A stretch of 64,000 nucleotides of DNA from Chionis minor (lineage: Eukaryota > Chordata > Aves > Charadriiformes > Chionididae), in assembly GCA_013398295.1 (NCBI GenBank), contig VZSF01003264.1, positions 142,032 through 206,031 of the forward strand. Reading direction: 5' to 3'. The translations under genes and the position numbers were made by a program. A model generated the notes under the pieces. It was not told where the DNA came from. It searched no databases and worked only from the letters and a program-made list of their open reading frames with translations. This document shows positions 12,301-24,163 of this stretch, one piece after another; within the stretch, counting starts at the first letter, position 1; every line of letters starts with the position of its first letter.

Positions 12301-15300
12301 TCCCGTCCCAGCCTGGGAAGGGTTCGCTTCGTTAGCAGGGGGATGGCGTGGCATGTCGTGGGGCTTACGGCGGCTTTGAGTCAGAAAGGTCTGGGAAAGG
12401 CGATCTAGGTCTTCTGAAAAAGCAGAATTTTCTTAAAGAAAACTGTACCTCGTCCTCCCGTCTTTGTAAGGAGAGTTTTCACTTTGTGCGGTGGCATCAC
12501 TTTAGCTTTGTCCCTCCTGCTCTGCCTGGGTGCAGGGCCGCAGCGGCACAAGATTTCCGCGGTTCCTACAGGGTTGCTTTGTTGTTTGGTTTGGTTTTTT
12601 CATTAAAAGCGTAATCCTCTGTTCATACTATTGCATTCACTTTGCAGCGACGTGTTGGTTTATCTTTACATGGGGATGCTGCCTAATAATGAGGAAAGTG
12701 TCTCCCTAAAAAATACCCAAAACCCAAACCCCAGCTGCAGCAGGAGTTTATTTCTTGTTCGGATAGAAAAGCACCCTGTGCTGCAGTTATCTGCCCAGGC
12801 TCTGCTTGCAACCCCTAAGAGCTACTGCAATGCCTGGCTGCCAGCCTTGAGTTTCCTACCACAAATTCTGCCGTTTCAGTTTATAGGTTGGTTTGGTTTT
12901 TGTTTCTTGGAGGAAACTTTCACCGCACAAGATTGCTAAAATGTCTTTCTGCAGCTTAAAAGGTTACGAGCTCAAATAATCAGGTGTGATGTGTTTGAAA
13001 TACAAATCCTTGGCACCAGTGAATCCCAGCACGGCGCTGCGGAAGCGCAGAGGCTGGAGGGAGCCAGGGGGTTTCCCCCGTCCCGAGGCGCTGCAGAGCC
13101 CGCGCTCCGGCCGGAATGCTGGTAACTGGGTATTGCTGCGAGCAAGCCGAAACTTAATTCTTTCCCCCCCAAATCACTCAATTGAATCGGCCAAGGCAGA
13201 AATGCAGTCTGCGTTAGTGAGGCCAGATTCCCAGTAAAATACTGCAAACTCAGAGCGAAAAAAAGGTCAGAGCAGGTTCAGCCCCATCTCCCAGGAGGTG
13301 TGAAGTCATGGCTTGGCTGAGAGCTCCTAAAATTCAGCAAAACGTGGTGTCTGCTCCATTAACTTGTCAGGGCTAAGCATTTCTGATAAAGCATGATGTG
13401 AGGCTGGCAAAAAGCTTGCCTGATTTTGGCTTTTTTTTCCTCTTCCCCTCCTGCCTCCCCAGAGAACCTCTGCTTGCGGCAGGAGAGCCCAGACAGGGGA
13501 AGGTTTGACTTCCAAGCTGGAAGAACAGAAATGCACTCCAAAAATGGCTTTTGTGCAATGTGGAGTGTCATCAATGATAAATTACTGGAGAACACCCAGA
13601 GTGATTGTGCCCCAGTACGGTCGGCGGCAAGAACAAGCGTTAGGGCTCACCCAGCCTGTTGAACCCAGTGCCTGGTGAAGGCGGCTTTGTGCCACTGCTG
13701 AAGTCCCTCCGCTCTGGAGTGACGCTCCAAGCTTTTTTTGGGAGGTAGCTCTGGGCTGGGAGGACAGCCCCGCTTTGAAATGTGATTTTCAGGCTGTGAT
13801 TTGTATACTCATTACTTCCGGATCTCTGGGCAGCGTACATTCAACCCAAATCCGGCCGGACGATGCATCCGTCCAATTAGCAAGAGTAATTTTAATCAGT
13901 TTTCAGTTCAGTTTTCCGTAATTGTAATCAGGAATCAGTTCCGGGTCAGAGCTGTGCTGGCTGCCAGGGGAAGCCAGCGCCTCTCCGCTCCCTGCGGGCA
14001 GCCGGGGCGGCACAACTCGGCGTTGAGCCGTGGTGGTGTGGGGCTGCAGCGGCCGGGCAGTTTCCCAGCCTCTGCGAGAGGTCTCGGAGCCGGGTTTGAC
14101 ACCGCAGAGCCGCGCTCCCGCAGCACTCGCCAGCAAATTCCCGCCCTCAGGAAGGGGAACTGGAGCTGCGCGCTGTGGCATGTTCCCAGCAGAGCACGCT
14201 CACACAGCACAGCGAGGGGACAAGTCGCAGCCCTTCAGCAGAGCGCGCTGGCACGTGCTGCCTTGTGGCTGCGACGCAGGGTGGCTGCCGGTCCCCGCCG
14301 TCGGCCCGGCGAAGGCGGGTGCTGCAGGAGGCAGGAAGCCCGGTCCTGTGCCAGATGTATCCGTAAAGGGCAGGAGGGTCTGCGAGTGTCCCCCGGATTG
14401 TGCCAGACACCACCTTGTCCCCCTGGGACAGCGCTGCCAGGCGGCCCGGGGAGCGTCGCTCAGGGATGCCAGGATGACTCCCAAGCACTTGCCCTTTGCT
14501 GTTGACCAGGAGCTCCAAAAAATGAGGTCTGGGAGTGACTGATCCATAAATTTCACACTCTGTTTTCATTATTTAGCCTTTTTTTTTTTTCACTCTAATG
14601 GCCTTTATCTAATAGACTTATCTCTTTTCCTATCATCTCCTCTTTCTTCACCATCATGTGAACCAAATACAAATCAAAGCCTCAGTGTTCAAGCAGATTT
14701 AAATTTAAGCCAAAGCAGCTGGTTTTGTGGTCGGGGATTTTTGTTTTTTTAGTTTTTTTCTTTTCAGCAAAGGTTTGCTTTTCTTGTAAAACTCTTAATT
14801 TAGGTCTCTGGAAACCTCTTTCATTTTCTGAAGTTAAATAATTCATTAGGAACAAATAGTCTCAGAATACTGGAAAATGCTTTTTCTTTTTCAGTAGGGG
14901 TAGAAAAGACCTCAGGGATCCCTCTCCTCACACCACCATCACCAGCTGGAGGACTTCAGTAATGTAAAAGGCTTATTTTCCCTTAAACCAAGAAAAAAAC
15001 CCTCTTTCTAACACTCTCTGGAGACTGGATTACCTTGTCTGAGTCACTAGGGAGGAGGGAGCAGAACACACTTCTCCGTATGCCTCATGTCCGAATGGGG
15101 CTCACTGATTCGTGACCCAAGAGCAAATGTTTTTATGCTTTTATTTGCATATGCCTTTTTTTAAATGCAGTTACCCACATGCCAAGGCCGCTGGCTGAGA
15201 TTTTCATGAACGTTTGAGGGCACTGGGCAGCTAAATCCCTCGCATCTCCAAAGGAGTCTTGAGTGCTCAGAATGATAAATGTATGTTGTTTGAGATTGTA

Positions 15301-16361
15301 TAGGTCATGTTCTGTATTCTGAACAAGAGCTTTTCGGCGGGTTTATGTAACGTGCAACACTTAATCCCTTTGAGAGGCTGAAACACAGCCCTTTCTCCTC
15401 ATGCAGGAGAGGGAAGGGAGGGCTGGGTCCCCTGAGGAGCTGATCACTGCAGAGGGCTTTTGAAGCCTCCTCTTTAGCAGCCTGGAGCTAAAGCTCTTCT
15501 CCCTTTCCTCTAATGAGTTCATTTCTAATTGAAATACAAGTTTCTGCTTGGTTTTATACCAGATTACATTGGACTTCATTGATTAAGTCATGTCAAAGGC
15601 TCTGCGTAAACCAGATCCTCCTAAGCGTGGGGTCATGGGAGGAAAGAGGAATTCCCAACTCCGCCACAAATCCCCTCTGCGGCACCGGGATCTCTCACCC
15701 CGACCCGGTGACACCGGTTCCCATCGCAATCCTGTAAAGCCTCCCCGGAATCTGCTCCGGGAGAGCTGGAACCCACCCGCAGCACCCGGGAGCTGCCGGC
15801 ATCCACCCCGTCCCGCTCAGCCGGGAAGAGGGAGCTTTGTCTTGTAGGAAACACGGATTTCTGATTTTAGGGTTTTTTTTTCAGTTCAAGTCTTCCAAAA
15901 TATGAGTTAGTTAGACTCTAGGGGCTACTGCAGGCAGGAATGATCCTAATCCCGGTCAAATCAAGGCCGTGGCATCATCTTTTCTCACTGCAATTCAGGA
16001 AATCTTGTCTTACCAGCTTTGGCCTCTGCTGCTTGCGCAGATGGATGCTCCTGCGACAGAACTTCCTGAGCGTGGTGGTTGCTCGCTTCTCCCTCCAGCC
16101 TCGTGGTTTGCGCAGGGCAGCCAGCGGTACCTCCTGCCTCTGCTAAATCTCTCTTTCTTTCTCTTCCCCCGCCCCCCCCCACTGCAGGTCCTGGTTGCCC
16201 CAATAACAGAAAAAGGGCAAACGTGGAGAGATATCTACCTGCCTGGAGAAGGGCACCTGTGGATGGACACCAACACCGCCCACGTGTTTGACGGAGGCAC
16301 CATCCTCAGGAATTACTCTGCCAGCCTTGCAGAGGTGCCTGTTTTTGTAAAAACCTCCTAA
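3334..16361 (+). CDS. GH31-family type II membrane protein, MYORG/SITS-binding protein-like (10 exons)
   Basis: Coding exons are 3334-3729, 6220-6391, 7173-7380, 7501-7651, 7885-8067, 8512-8780, 9519-9655, 10320-10441, 11210-11389 and 16188-16361. All junctions are GT/AG and the phases join without a break to give about 663 residues, against roughly 710 for MYORG. The start at 3334 puts a signal-anchor helix at about residues 8-26 (LGCLGVAVFFAMTIGII), predicting a short cytosolic tail and a lumenal or extracellular body. NCFSMANVSWYGG at 133-145 and the C-terminal half (IPDAVGG, RWLQIVTFLPVMAFGTPPW, FLIGDEVLVAPI) are typical of the GH31 MYORG branch. N-glycosylation sequons include NVS, NVTS, NAT and NYS. 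By an alignment made from memory, the nucleophile Asp is Glu415 and the acid/base Asp is Ser471, so hydrolase activity is doubtful. Family membership is firm; the choice between SITS-binding protein and a MYORG paralogue is inference. Confidence 0.9.
5629..5643. other. Assembly gap (15 N) beside a G homopolymer
   Basis: Fifteen Ns are followed directly by a run of about 15 G. The gap lies in intron 1 of the GH31-like gene and interrupts no recognised exon. The flanking homopolymer is the probable cause. Confidence 0.98.
10717..10734 (+). repeat. (TCCC)n short simple repeat
   Basis: Four and a half copies of a TCCC tetranucleotide lie in the intron between exons 8 and 9 of the GH31-like gene. 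No other significance is visible. Confidence 0.8.
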
Positions 16362-17056
16362 ATTCACAGACTGCGGCAGCTTCAGGACAGCTGACCTCCT
16401 TCAGAGCAGCGCTGGCCAAACGTGCTCGCTCTTCCTTGGGACTATTTCAGCCTATTTCCACTTTCCAAAGAACATTTTTTTTTTTTTTTAAATTTCAGCA
16501 GAAACTCTTTGACTCTTTTATCATTTGCTGTTATTCTGAAATACAGGAAATACAGCTTTGGTACAAGTACACATCCACGCAGAATGTCGATCTTCCTCTT
16601 TCCAGGTTTTCCCAGCGCGATGTTTGTGTGCGTGTGTTTAGGTGGGCACACCCAGCCTCTCCAGGTCCCTGACACCCTGCTCGAAGGTGCTGCCTTGCTC
16701 AGAGAGGGATTTTTTCAGAACAGAAGATAAACGAACATTATTTTCTGCAAGGATGGGATTCTTTTGCATTTAAAGAAAACCTCTATACAGGGAAACCTAA
16801 ATATATGCTAGCTCTATTCCTGTGCACGGACATCCCGCGTGCTACGTGCTCCCTGCTTCTCTCATCCGATGCTGTGCGTGTGCTCCCCCAGGAGGGTCTT
16901 TGGTGGCAAGAAACTGGCTTTGAGGATAATTGGAAAACTGGGTGAATTCCAGCTCTATTGGAAGCCGGCTTCTGTGGAAGCAAACCAACTCCATCAAGCA
17001 AAGGAGCGGCTCTAACAGCCCATGCTGTGGACAGACAGGATGATTGCCCACCTTGG

Positions 17057-17062
17057 AATAAA
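17057..17062 (+). promoter_or_regulatory. Candidate polyadenylation signal of the GH31-like gene
   Basis: This is an AATAAA hexamer about 700 bases after the stop codon, the first canonical one I noticed downstream. A second, in an A-rich stretch near 17740, is an alternative. Which one is used cannot be told from sequence alone. Confidence 0.4.
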
Positions 17063-19411
17063 AACTCCAGAGCTCAGCAGCCCCTACTTGAACTCCAGCG
17101 TGCCCCAGCCAGTGATTTTCACCATTTGTTGTATTTTAAATTTTTTTTTTTCAATTATTTCTTGCAGCGCGAGTGGGATCCAGTGTGACCAGTCTTCCTC
17201 CGTCCAGCCAAAAACATATCCATGGGCAACGCAGACGTCCCACATGCTGAATATGCGATTAGGGAGGTTACATTAGCTACCCAGACGACCCAAGATAATC
17301 CAAGTTACAGACTAATGGGACACTAATGTGTTCAGTAATGAGGTAACTTCAAAGGTTGGCATTTGAGGTTTGTCTTGGTGGGTAAATCACACTCTGTGGG
17401 AGCAACAGGCTCTGCTTCGATTCCCTCACTTGGCCTGAAATGAATCCTGAGGAGCTGGAGCTCGATTTAGAGTAAACCCCCAAACCCTGCTGTCGTCGGA
17501 TGGACACAGAGGAGACGGAGCGTGTGACTCTGCCTGGAGAGATTAAATCACTCCAAATCCCAGACTGTGCTGGCGTTTTCCTCCAGATCCCCCCTGAAGT
17601 CAGACTGATGACAGATCAGCTTTTGCTATTCCGGGCCTCCAGAAAAGTCACTAACTTTAACCCAGGTTTAGCGACGGGCTGAAGATGTAAAAGACCCAAA
17701 CCCGTCCATGTTCATTCATAATGCATCTTTTAAAAAAGTAATAATTATAATAAAAAACACTACATGATGTAAAAAAAAATAAGAGGTGGCAGCCTCATTT
17801 TTCTGTCTTTGTGACAACTGGTGTCTGTGACAGCCCTGTAGGAATTCCAGCAGGATCTGCTTCACTCTTTTAGACAAATGCCTCCGTGCAATGCTTTAGG
17901 CAAGGTCCAGCTCACGCTTTGTTACGTGCCTCAGCTAACCTTTGGGAAAGAACACTTTCCAAGCGCGGAAGACGGTTGCAGTAGGGCTGTGTATGGTAAG
18001 GACGGGAGCGGGGCCCACGGAATATTGCAGAAATGAGCAGCAGTCTGGCCAGAGGGTGCAGCCGCCGGCCGGGGGGACACGGCACTGCAGACCCCCTCCT
18101 CCTCCTCCCACAGGTCTCCAAGTGCCGCTAGCGGTTTCCTGGCCTTTGCCCCCGAAGGGACTGGGAACACGGCTGGCTCTCACCGAGGACTGGGCAGCTA
18201 AAAAGTTGCCATCTCGGCTCCCTTTTAAGTCGGTGAGCAGAAGCAGGTGACGCTGGAGAGTTTTGTTCCACGTTGGTAGAGGAATGTCCCTCTAACCCTC
18301 CCCAGGGACTACAGAAAGCGTGTAAACGGCTCCCTAAGACTGGGACAGGTCCCTTCCCTGGAGACAGGGAATGCCTTAGGGTAATTCTACCCCCCTGACC
18401 ACTGCAGTTGTGTCACAGACACACAAAAAACCCGAGACAAAGAAAAACCCTTCTGACCTAATAATTCATTCAGAAAAACCCTGAAATAGATAACCTGCAG
18501 CTCATAAATGAGAAGGCAATTAAAATTCCTCCTAAAAACAAACCCCTGCAATTTAAAACTCAATTTCAAGCAGCTGGACCTCCACATTACGACTGTCACC
18601 CTCCTAAGAGAAAGGAGGAACTCCTTTTTCCCAGCTGTGCAGCGTTTGGATCCAGTGCCATGGAAAGCAGAGATGACGAGCAGCTCGGTAGTCCTTCGTC
18701 CGTGAGCTAATCCAGCTCAAGAGGCAGCAGGGACTGTGTCCCCGGTGTCACTCTGGCGCTGTGATAAAACCTTCCCATCGCCACGAGCTGCTTCTGGCTG
18801 AGACGGTCCCGACAGCCTCACAGGTAGGTCTGCTTTTGGGGTGGCGATACACAGCGGAGAACGACTGTCAGTGTTTCACGGGGGTGTTGCTTCAGTCTTC
18901 ATCACTGGCTCCTTCAGGTAGTGGCAAAAACATTACTTATTGCTAATTCTTAATACCACTGAGGTCCTTTTCACTGAAAAAGCGTAGTATATTTTGCAAA
19001 GTGTGGATGAAGCTTCTATAATGTTTCTTTTTAAAAGATTGGCGGAGGTTATGCTGCAGATGGAGATGGGGCTATGTGAGGACCATGAGCTTTTCTCGGC
19101 TCTGGAGTCCCCTTTTTCATCTATTTCCTCCAGCCAAGACTCAAACAGAGGGAGAGTCTTTCACTCACTAACAGCTGCTAATAATTATTACTGATCTTGC
19201 TCTTGTTGTTACTATTGCTCCTGAGAAATAGGAATACCAAATACCCCCGAAACCATTAGACCAGACATCACATGAAAAAATATCAGCCCAGAGCTTTGGC
19301 TGCACAGCCTGCGCTATTCGGGCGATGACGATTCCTTGACAAGCACTAACAGACCCTTTCTCCTCCCTCCTCCTGCCCCGCTGGCAGACGGCGTCGTCCC
19401 AGTCAGACCCG
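17063..19411. other. Intergenic, GH31-like gene to olfactory receptor cluster
   Basis: No coding region is supported. Just before the first receptor, the pyrimidine-rich tract at about 19358-19385 ending in CAG (ag at 19386-19387) looks like the acceptor of a non-coding 5' exon spliced to the receptor coding exon. Confidence 0.5.
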
Positions 19412-20350
19412 ATGGGGCCAGGGAACTGCACAGCACCGACCGCCTTCATTCTCGTGGGACTGACAGACCAGCCCAAGCTGCAAATCCCCCTCTTTGTGGT
19501 GTTTTCAGCCACCTACCTCACCACTTTGCTAATGAATCTGGGCATGATTGCATTAATCAATATCGATCTCAGGCTTCATACCCCTATGTATTTTTTCCTC
19601 CAAAATTTGGCTTTCGTGGATGCCGTTTATGGCACAGTCATCACTCCTAGAATGTTAATGACATTTTTGGTAGAAATGAAAGCAATTTCATACGCAGCTT
19701 GCACTATACAATATTTTAGCTTCATTTTGCTGATAGTCTCGGAGTGCTTGCTGCTAACGGTGATGGCGTACGACCGCTACGTGGCCATCTGTCAGCCTCT
19801 GCTTTACACCCTCATCATGTCCAAGACGACCTGCTGGAGCCTGGTGAAAGGTTCCTACTTCTGGGGGTTCCTGACCTCTCTGATACACACCAGTGGTCTG
19901 CTAAAGCTAACCTTTTGTTCTTCCAACGTGGTAAACCATTTCTTTTGTGACACCAGCCCGCTCTTCCAGATTTCTTCTTCTAGTACTGCTGTCAATGAGC
20001 TGCTAGTTTTCGCTTTCGGCGGCTTGGTTGAGATGAGCAGCATCATCACCACCTTCATCTCATATATTTTAATTCTTCGAACTGTGCTGAGGATCCGCTG
20101 CAAGGGAAGAAAACTCAAAGCCTTCTCCACTTGTGCCTCGCACCTGACGACCGTCACCTTGTTCCACGGAACGATAGCCTTCATGTATTTCCGACCAGCC
20201 GCCAGCTACTCACTGGACACAGACAAAGTCGCCTCCCTGTTCTACACGGTGGCCATCCCTCTGCTGAACCCCCTCATCTACAGCTGGAGGAACAAGGAGG
20301 TAAAGGATGCCCTACGGAGAGTCACAGCCACCAAGCTTTTGCTCCACTGA
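19412..20350 (+). CDS. Olfactory receptor, chicken COR-like (OR 1)
   Basis: An intact 312-residue single-exon odorant receptor, a class A GPCR expected in the ciliary membrane of olfactory neurons and coupled to G-olf. The N-terminus has the sequon NCT at residue 5. [12 protein letters not shown] follows TM1, [10 protein letters not shown] (DRY at 121-123) ends TM3, [10 protein letters not shown] precedes TM6 and NPLIYSWRN ends TM7. Two departures from most receptors are Met instead of Gly before the conserved TM1 Asn (MNLGMI) and Trp in the TM7 tail (SWRN). The latter, with the ending [10 protein letters not shown], closely matches chicken COR receptors as I remember them. An acceptor AG at 19386-19387 lies 24 bases before the ATG. 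A possible poly(A) signal is at 20679-20684. The ligand is unknown. Confidence 0.95.
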   Translation: MGPGNCTAPTAFILVGLTDQPKLQIPLFVVFSATYLTTLLMNLGMIALINIDLRLHTPMYFFLQNLAFVDAVYGTVITPRMLMTFLVEMKAISYAACTIQYFSFILLIVSECLLLTVMAYDRYVAICQPLLYTLIMSKTTCWSLVKGSYFWGFLTSLIHTSGLLKLTFCSSNVVNHFFCDTSPLFQISSSSTAVNELLVFAFGGLVEMSSIITTFISYILILRTVLRIRCKGRKLKAFSTCASHLTTVTLFHGTIAFMYFRPAASYSLDTDKVASLFYTVAIPLLNPLIYSWRNKEVKDALRRVTATKLLLH

Positions 20351-23215
20351 CCCTTTGGTTTTCCACAGAGATCCCAGACTGACTCTTAGAGGATGATCCA
20401 CAAAGAAGTCTAAATTAGAAAGCAACTTAAGGACATGTTTAGTTTTAAATTTCCATTGCCTATGCATATTAAAAATGTTTCATGTGTATTTTAGCACTAT
20501 TTTGAAGAGAATATTTCTTGACCTAAAGTTTATTGCACATGGAACAGTATTCAGTTTCCTGAAACTATGCCAAAACACAGGTGCAATTTCAGTGGATGGC
20601 AGAACAGAGTTTTTAAAATGTCTTAATTTACTTAAGTGATGCCTAAAAATACTGAAATGATGCCTAAAAATAGCAGAGAATAAAACAGAAAAGTTACGCT
20701 GCGATCAGGGATAAGCAATAAAAAGAAATAACCATATTACAGGAGAAATAAGAGCTATGCTTTGTATTTTTTATTTTTAATAAGATGCCTGGTCATTTAT
20801 TTCTTAGACAAAAATATTGTGAGTGATCAATTGCAATTATGTTTGCAGAACAGTAAACACAAGGAGGGAAGGAGCTGGTGTTTCCGTTTTGGGTCTGTGC
20901 CCACAGCATTAGCAGAGCTGCTTTTTTCTTTTGCTTGGGTCAGCTGGGGGGCTTTACGTGATGAACGCTGTCTTTGTTCCCATCCAGTAAATGCAGTAAA
21001 ACCCCCCTGACTTAGGAAACAAAAGCCCACCTGGAGCAGCATGCTAAGCCCCCTGCAAGCAGCCGCGCTCATTCCCCACACCAGCCTCCAGAGCCAGTCC
21101 CAATCTTTTTCTCGTGCAGAAGGATGAAATATAGCCTGAGTCTGCTCCTTCTAAAGAGAAGACTGGACGCCCTGAGCCATGTATAAGCCAGAGTTTTCCA
21201 GCCAGAAGAACTAGATTTTAAGTACTTTGATAAAGTTTTGGAATCGGAAGGTATTTCCTATTGGGCTTTTCCGCATCCCTCTGTTTGCTTTTGTCCATCC
21301 GCTTACCCTCAAACTTGACTAACACCACATCCCTATGTCCCACTGCCTTGAGGACCAAGCAGGCACCTGAGCTGTGATGAAACGAGTGGTCCTCAACACC
21401 ACCTCGTGCTTGCCTTCAGGCACACTTCCAGGCATTCTTTTTATTTTAAAACTTCAAATTGTCTGTATCTTTAGGCAGGTAGAAGAGCCCGCGCTCATGT
21501 CTCCGCTGGCACTCCAGGTGAGTATTTGCTCCTACTCCAAAGTTTCCTACTTTGTCCAAGGTAAGTAAGGCTCGGTGGAGACGCTCTTATCAGTCAGCCC
21601 ACTTTCCTATTTCATTCAACACAGGTCAAATCTGTCTCTGCCCTTCATACCCCCAGTGGGAAGAGAATTAGAGGCATTACAATGTTAAATAAATTTGTCT
21701 CAGCATAGCCCCGCAGGTAAGAGGTAAGCACATCCCCCTAAAACCCAGCTTATCTGTAAAGCGAGAGGAAAACCAGAGACCTCATGCTTGAGGTACGCAG
21801 CAAAGCAAGAAAAGGAGGATTCATCCACGTGGATGTCATATTAATTCCTCCCTGCTGTAACGCCATGGCCCTTGCGATGCCAGGACACGAGTGCCGGACG
21901 CCTCGGCTGCCACTCAGCGCAGGGAATAACCGTTGTGTGGAGCGGCCCCAGCCTGCGGAAAGGGACTCTTCACTCACTCGACAATAACGTGATGGAACAG
22001 TCATAAACACAATTTGTTTTCCTCGCGGGGCAATTCAACTGAGAGCAATTACTCTACACTGAATGCAGGTCTTAAAATAGTAATATTAATTAATACCGGA
22101 CAGTTGTTCCAGGTCTCTGGAAAGACAAAACCATAAATGAGGGTATGAGCTTATTTCCATCTCACCGCTGTTTTCATCTCGGAGAGAGGGATTTCCTGAA
22201 GGCACAATGTGATTGCTTCCCTTTTTCCAGCAGGAAAATTTTGAAGCTTAAATTACAGATAGAATTAGAGCATTTGGAGTTTCCTGATATTCCATGTCTT
22301 GAACTGGACTGAAGAGACGCAAGAGGTGCTGTAAGTCTTTGGGAAATCAAAATACACATTAAATTTCAACTCTATTGGTCATTTCTCTCTCTCCCTCACT
22401 CTCTGTCTCTCAAAACCACGTTCCTCCTGCCCAGGCTGAGTCTTGCCACAGAAAAATGACACCAAATTCTTCTAATATCAGCGAACTTTTGCCCAATAAA
22501 CATGTTTTCTCTGACACAGACACAGAACCACTCCTAGAAAGAAACTAAACAGGTAAGAGAAAACCCAATTCTTTCCTGTATTTTTCAGTGACGTTATGAC
22601 AGTGTTGGTTTTTAATGTGAAATAAATTTATTTTATAGGACATGCGGTCTTAAGGAAAGCATATGGAAGGTTTATCTTCTCTTGGAACCTTTAATGAGAG
22701 GATCGGAACGGTAAGCCTTAAGAAATTATAAAACTTTCACTCTCTTTAGTCTGGTTTTATCGTGTAAAACTAGTAGCATGGCAGATATTTTAACCACGTA
22801 ATGGATCACAGGAAAGGATGTATAGGTTCTCAGAACTGAACTTTTCAATATCGCAGTCATGAAAGTGCACAGATACAGGGGGAGCAATCACACCACGGCT
22901 CCGTTAACATAAACACTGGTTCTTCATGCGCAAATAAAGCAGGTGAGCTACAGTCGTTATTCCTAGTAACGCTAGCTACAGCCGTCTAGATCGTGCCATA
23001 AATACTGCTGTGACACCAGTTTCCTGGCCATGAATCAAGCTGAATGCATGGATGAGACTGATGGAAGGGAGAAAGATGTGGAGTAACTGGTTATTGCTTT
23101 AGACGGAAGAGGCAGAACTGGAGTGGCCGAGTGGCACAGGGACTGGCCTGAGGGACAACCCATCCCGTGCGCTGATACGTGGCTGTCCTTCTCTATTCCA
23201 GCAGGCAATGATTAA
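20351..23215. other. Intergenic between OR 1 and OR 2
   Basis: AT-richer spacer without a supported gene. It contains an AATAAA at 20679-20684 that could end OR 1 transcripts. A TC-rich tract lies near 22385-22412. A strong acceptor (TTCTCTATTCCAGCAG) ends at 23204, just upstream of OR 2. Confidence 0.5.
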
Positions 23216-24163
23216 ATGAAAATGATGGCCGAAGACAATCATACCACTGTGACTAGCTTCATTTTCACAGGATTAACTGATAGACCTGACCTGCAGCTTC
23301 TGCTGTTTGCTGTCTTTTCACTGATTTATGGGATGATATTGCTGGGCAATCTAGGAATGATCCTGATCATCAGGTTTGACCCACACCTCCACACCCCTAT
23401 GTACTTTCTCCTCAGCAACTTGTCCTTCTTAGATGTCTGCTATTCTTCCACTGTTACTCCCAACATGCTGCTCAACTTTTTAACGGCGTCTAAGGGAGTT
23501 TCGTACAGTGGATGCCTTGTGCAGTACGGCTTCTTTGCACTTTTTGCCACCACCGAGATGTTTCTCCTGGCTGCAATGGCATATGACCGCTATGTGGCCA
23601 TTTGTAACCCACTGCTGTACATGGCCGTTGTGACCAAAAAGGTCTGCGTGCTGTTAGTAGCGGGATCCTATTTGGGGGGGATGGTAAATTCTCTGGTACA
23701 CACCCATGGCTTGCTGAGGTTGTCCTTTTGCAGCTCAAATGTCATCAATCACTTTTTCTGTGACCTCCTCCCCCTCCTAAAGCTCTCTTGCAGTGACACC
23801 CATCTCAACAAGCTCCTCATTTTCATATTTGGCACTTTAATTGAGGCAACCACTTTTACAATCGTCATTATTTCTTATTTTTTCATCATTGCCACGGTGC
23901 TGAGGATTCACTCCGTCAAGGGCAGGCAAAAGACATTCTCCACCTGTGCGTCCCACCTTACAGCTGTTTTGACATTCCACGGCACGATCCTGTTCATGTA
24001 TTTCCGACCCAGCTCCAGCTACTCGCTGAGCACTGATAAAACCATTTCTGTGTTCTACACAGTGGTCATTCCTCTGCTCAACCCCTTGATCTACAGCTTG
24101 AGAAACAATGACGTGAAATGTGCTGCGAGGAAACTGTTGAAGGGGAAGGTCTTCCTGTGCTGA
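23216..24163 (+). CDS. Olfactory receptor, family 5/8/9-like (OR 2)
   Basis: An intact class II odorant receptor of up to 315 residues. Three in-frame ATGs lie close together (23216, 23222, 23225). The third gives [14 protein letters not shown], the typical receptor N-terminus with a sequon a few residues in, and is my preferred start (312 residues). GNLGMI in TM1, [47 protein letters not shown] and [12 protein letters not shown] are all present. A splice acceptor lies 11-20 bases before the reading frame. It is more like OR 3 and OR 4 than OR 1, judging from the N-terminus and TM2. Subfamily assignment needs a phylogeny. Confidence 0.95.
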   Translation: MKMMAEDNHTTVTSFIFTGLTDRPDLQLLLFAVFSLIYGMILLGNLGMILIIRFDPHLHTPMYFLLSNLSFLDVCYSSTVTPNMLLNFLTASKGVSYSGCLVQYGFFALFATTEMFLLAAMAYDRYVAICNPLLYMAVVTKKVCVLLVAGSYLGGMVNSLVHTHGLLRLSFCSSNVINHFFCDLLPLLKLSCSDTHLNKLLIFIFGTLIEATTFTIVIISYFFIIATVLRIHSVKGRQKTFSTCASHLTAVLTFHGTILFMYFRPSSSYSLSTDKTISVFYTVVIPLLNPLIYSLRNNDVKCAARKLLKGKVFLC

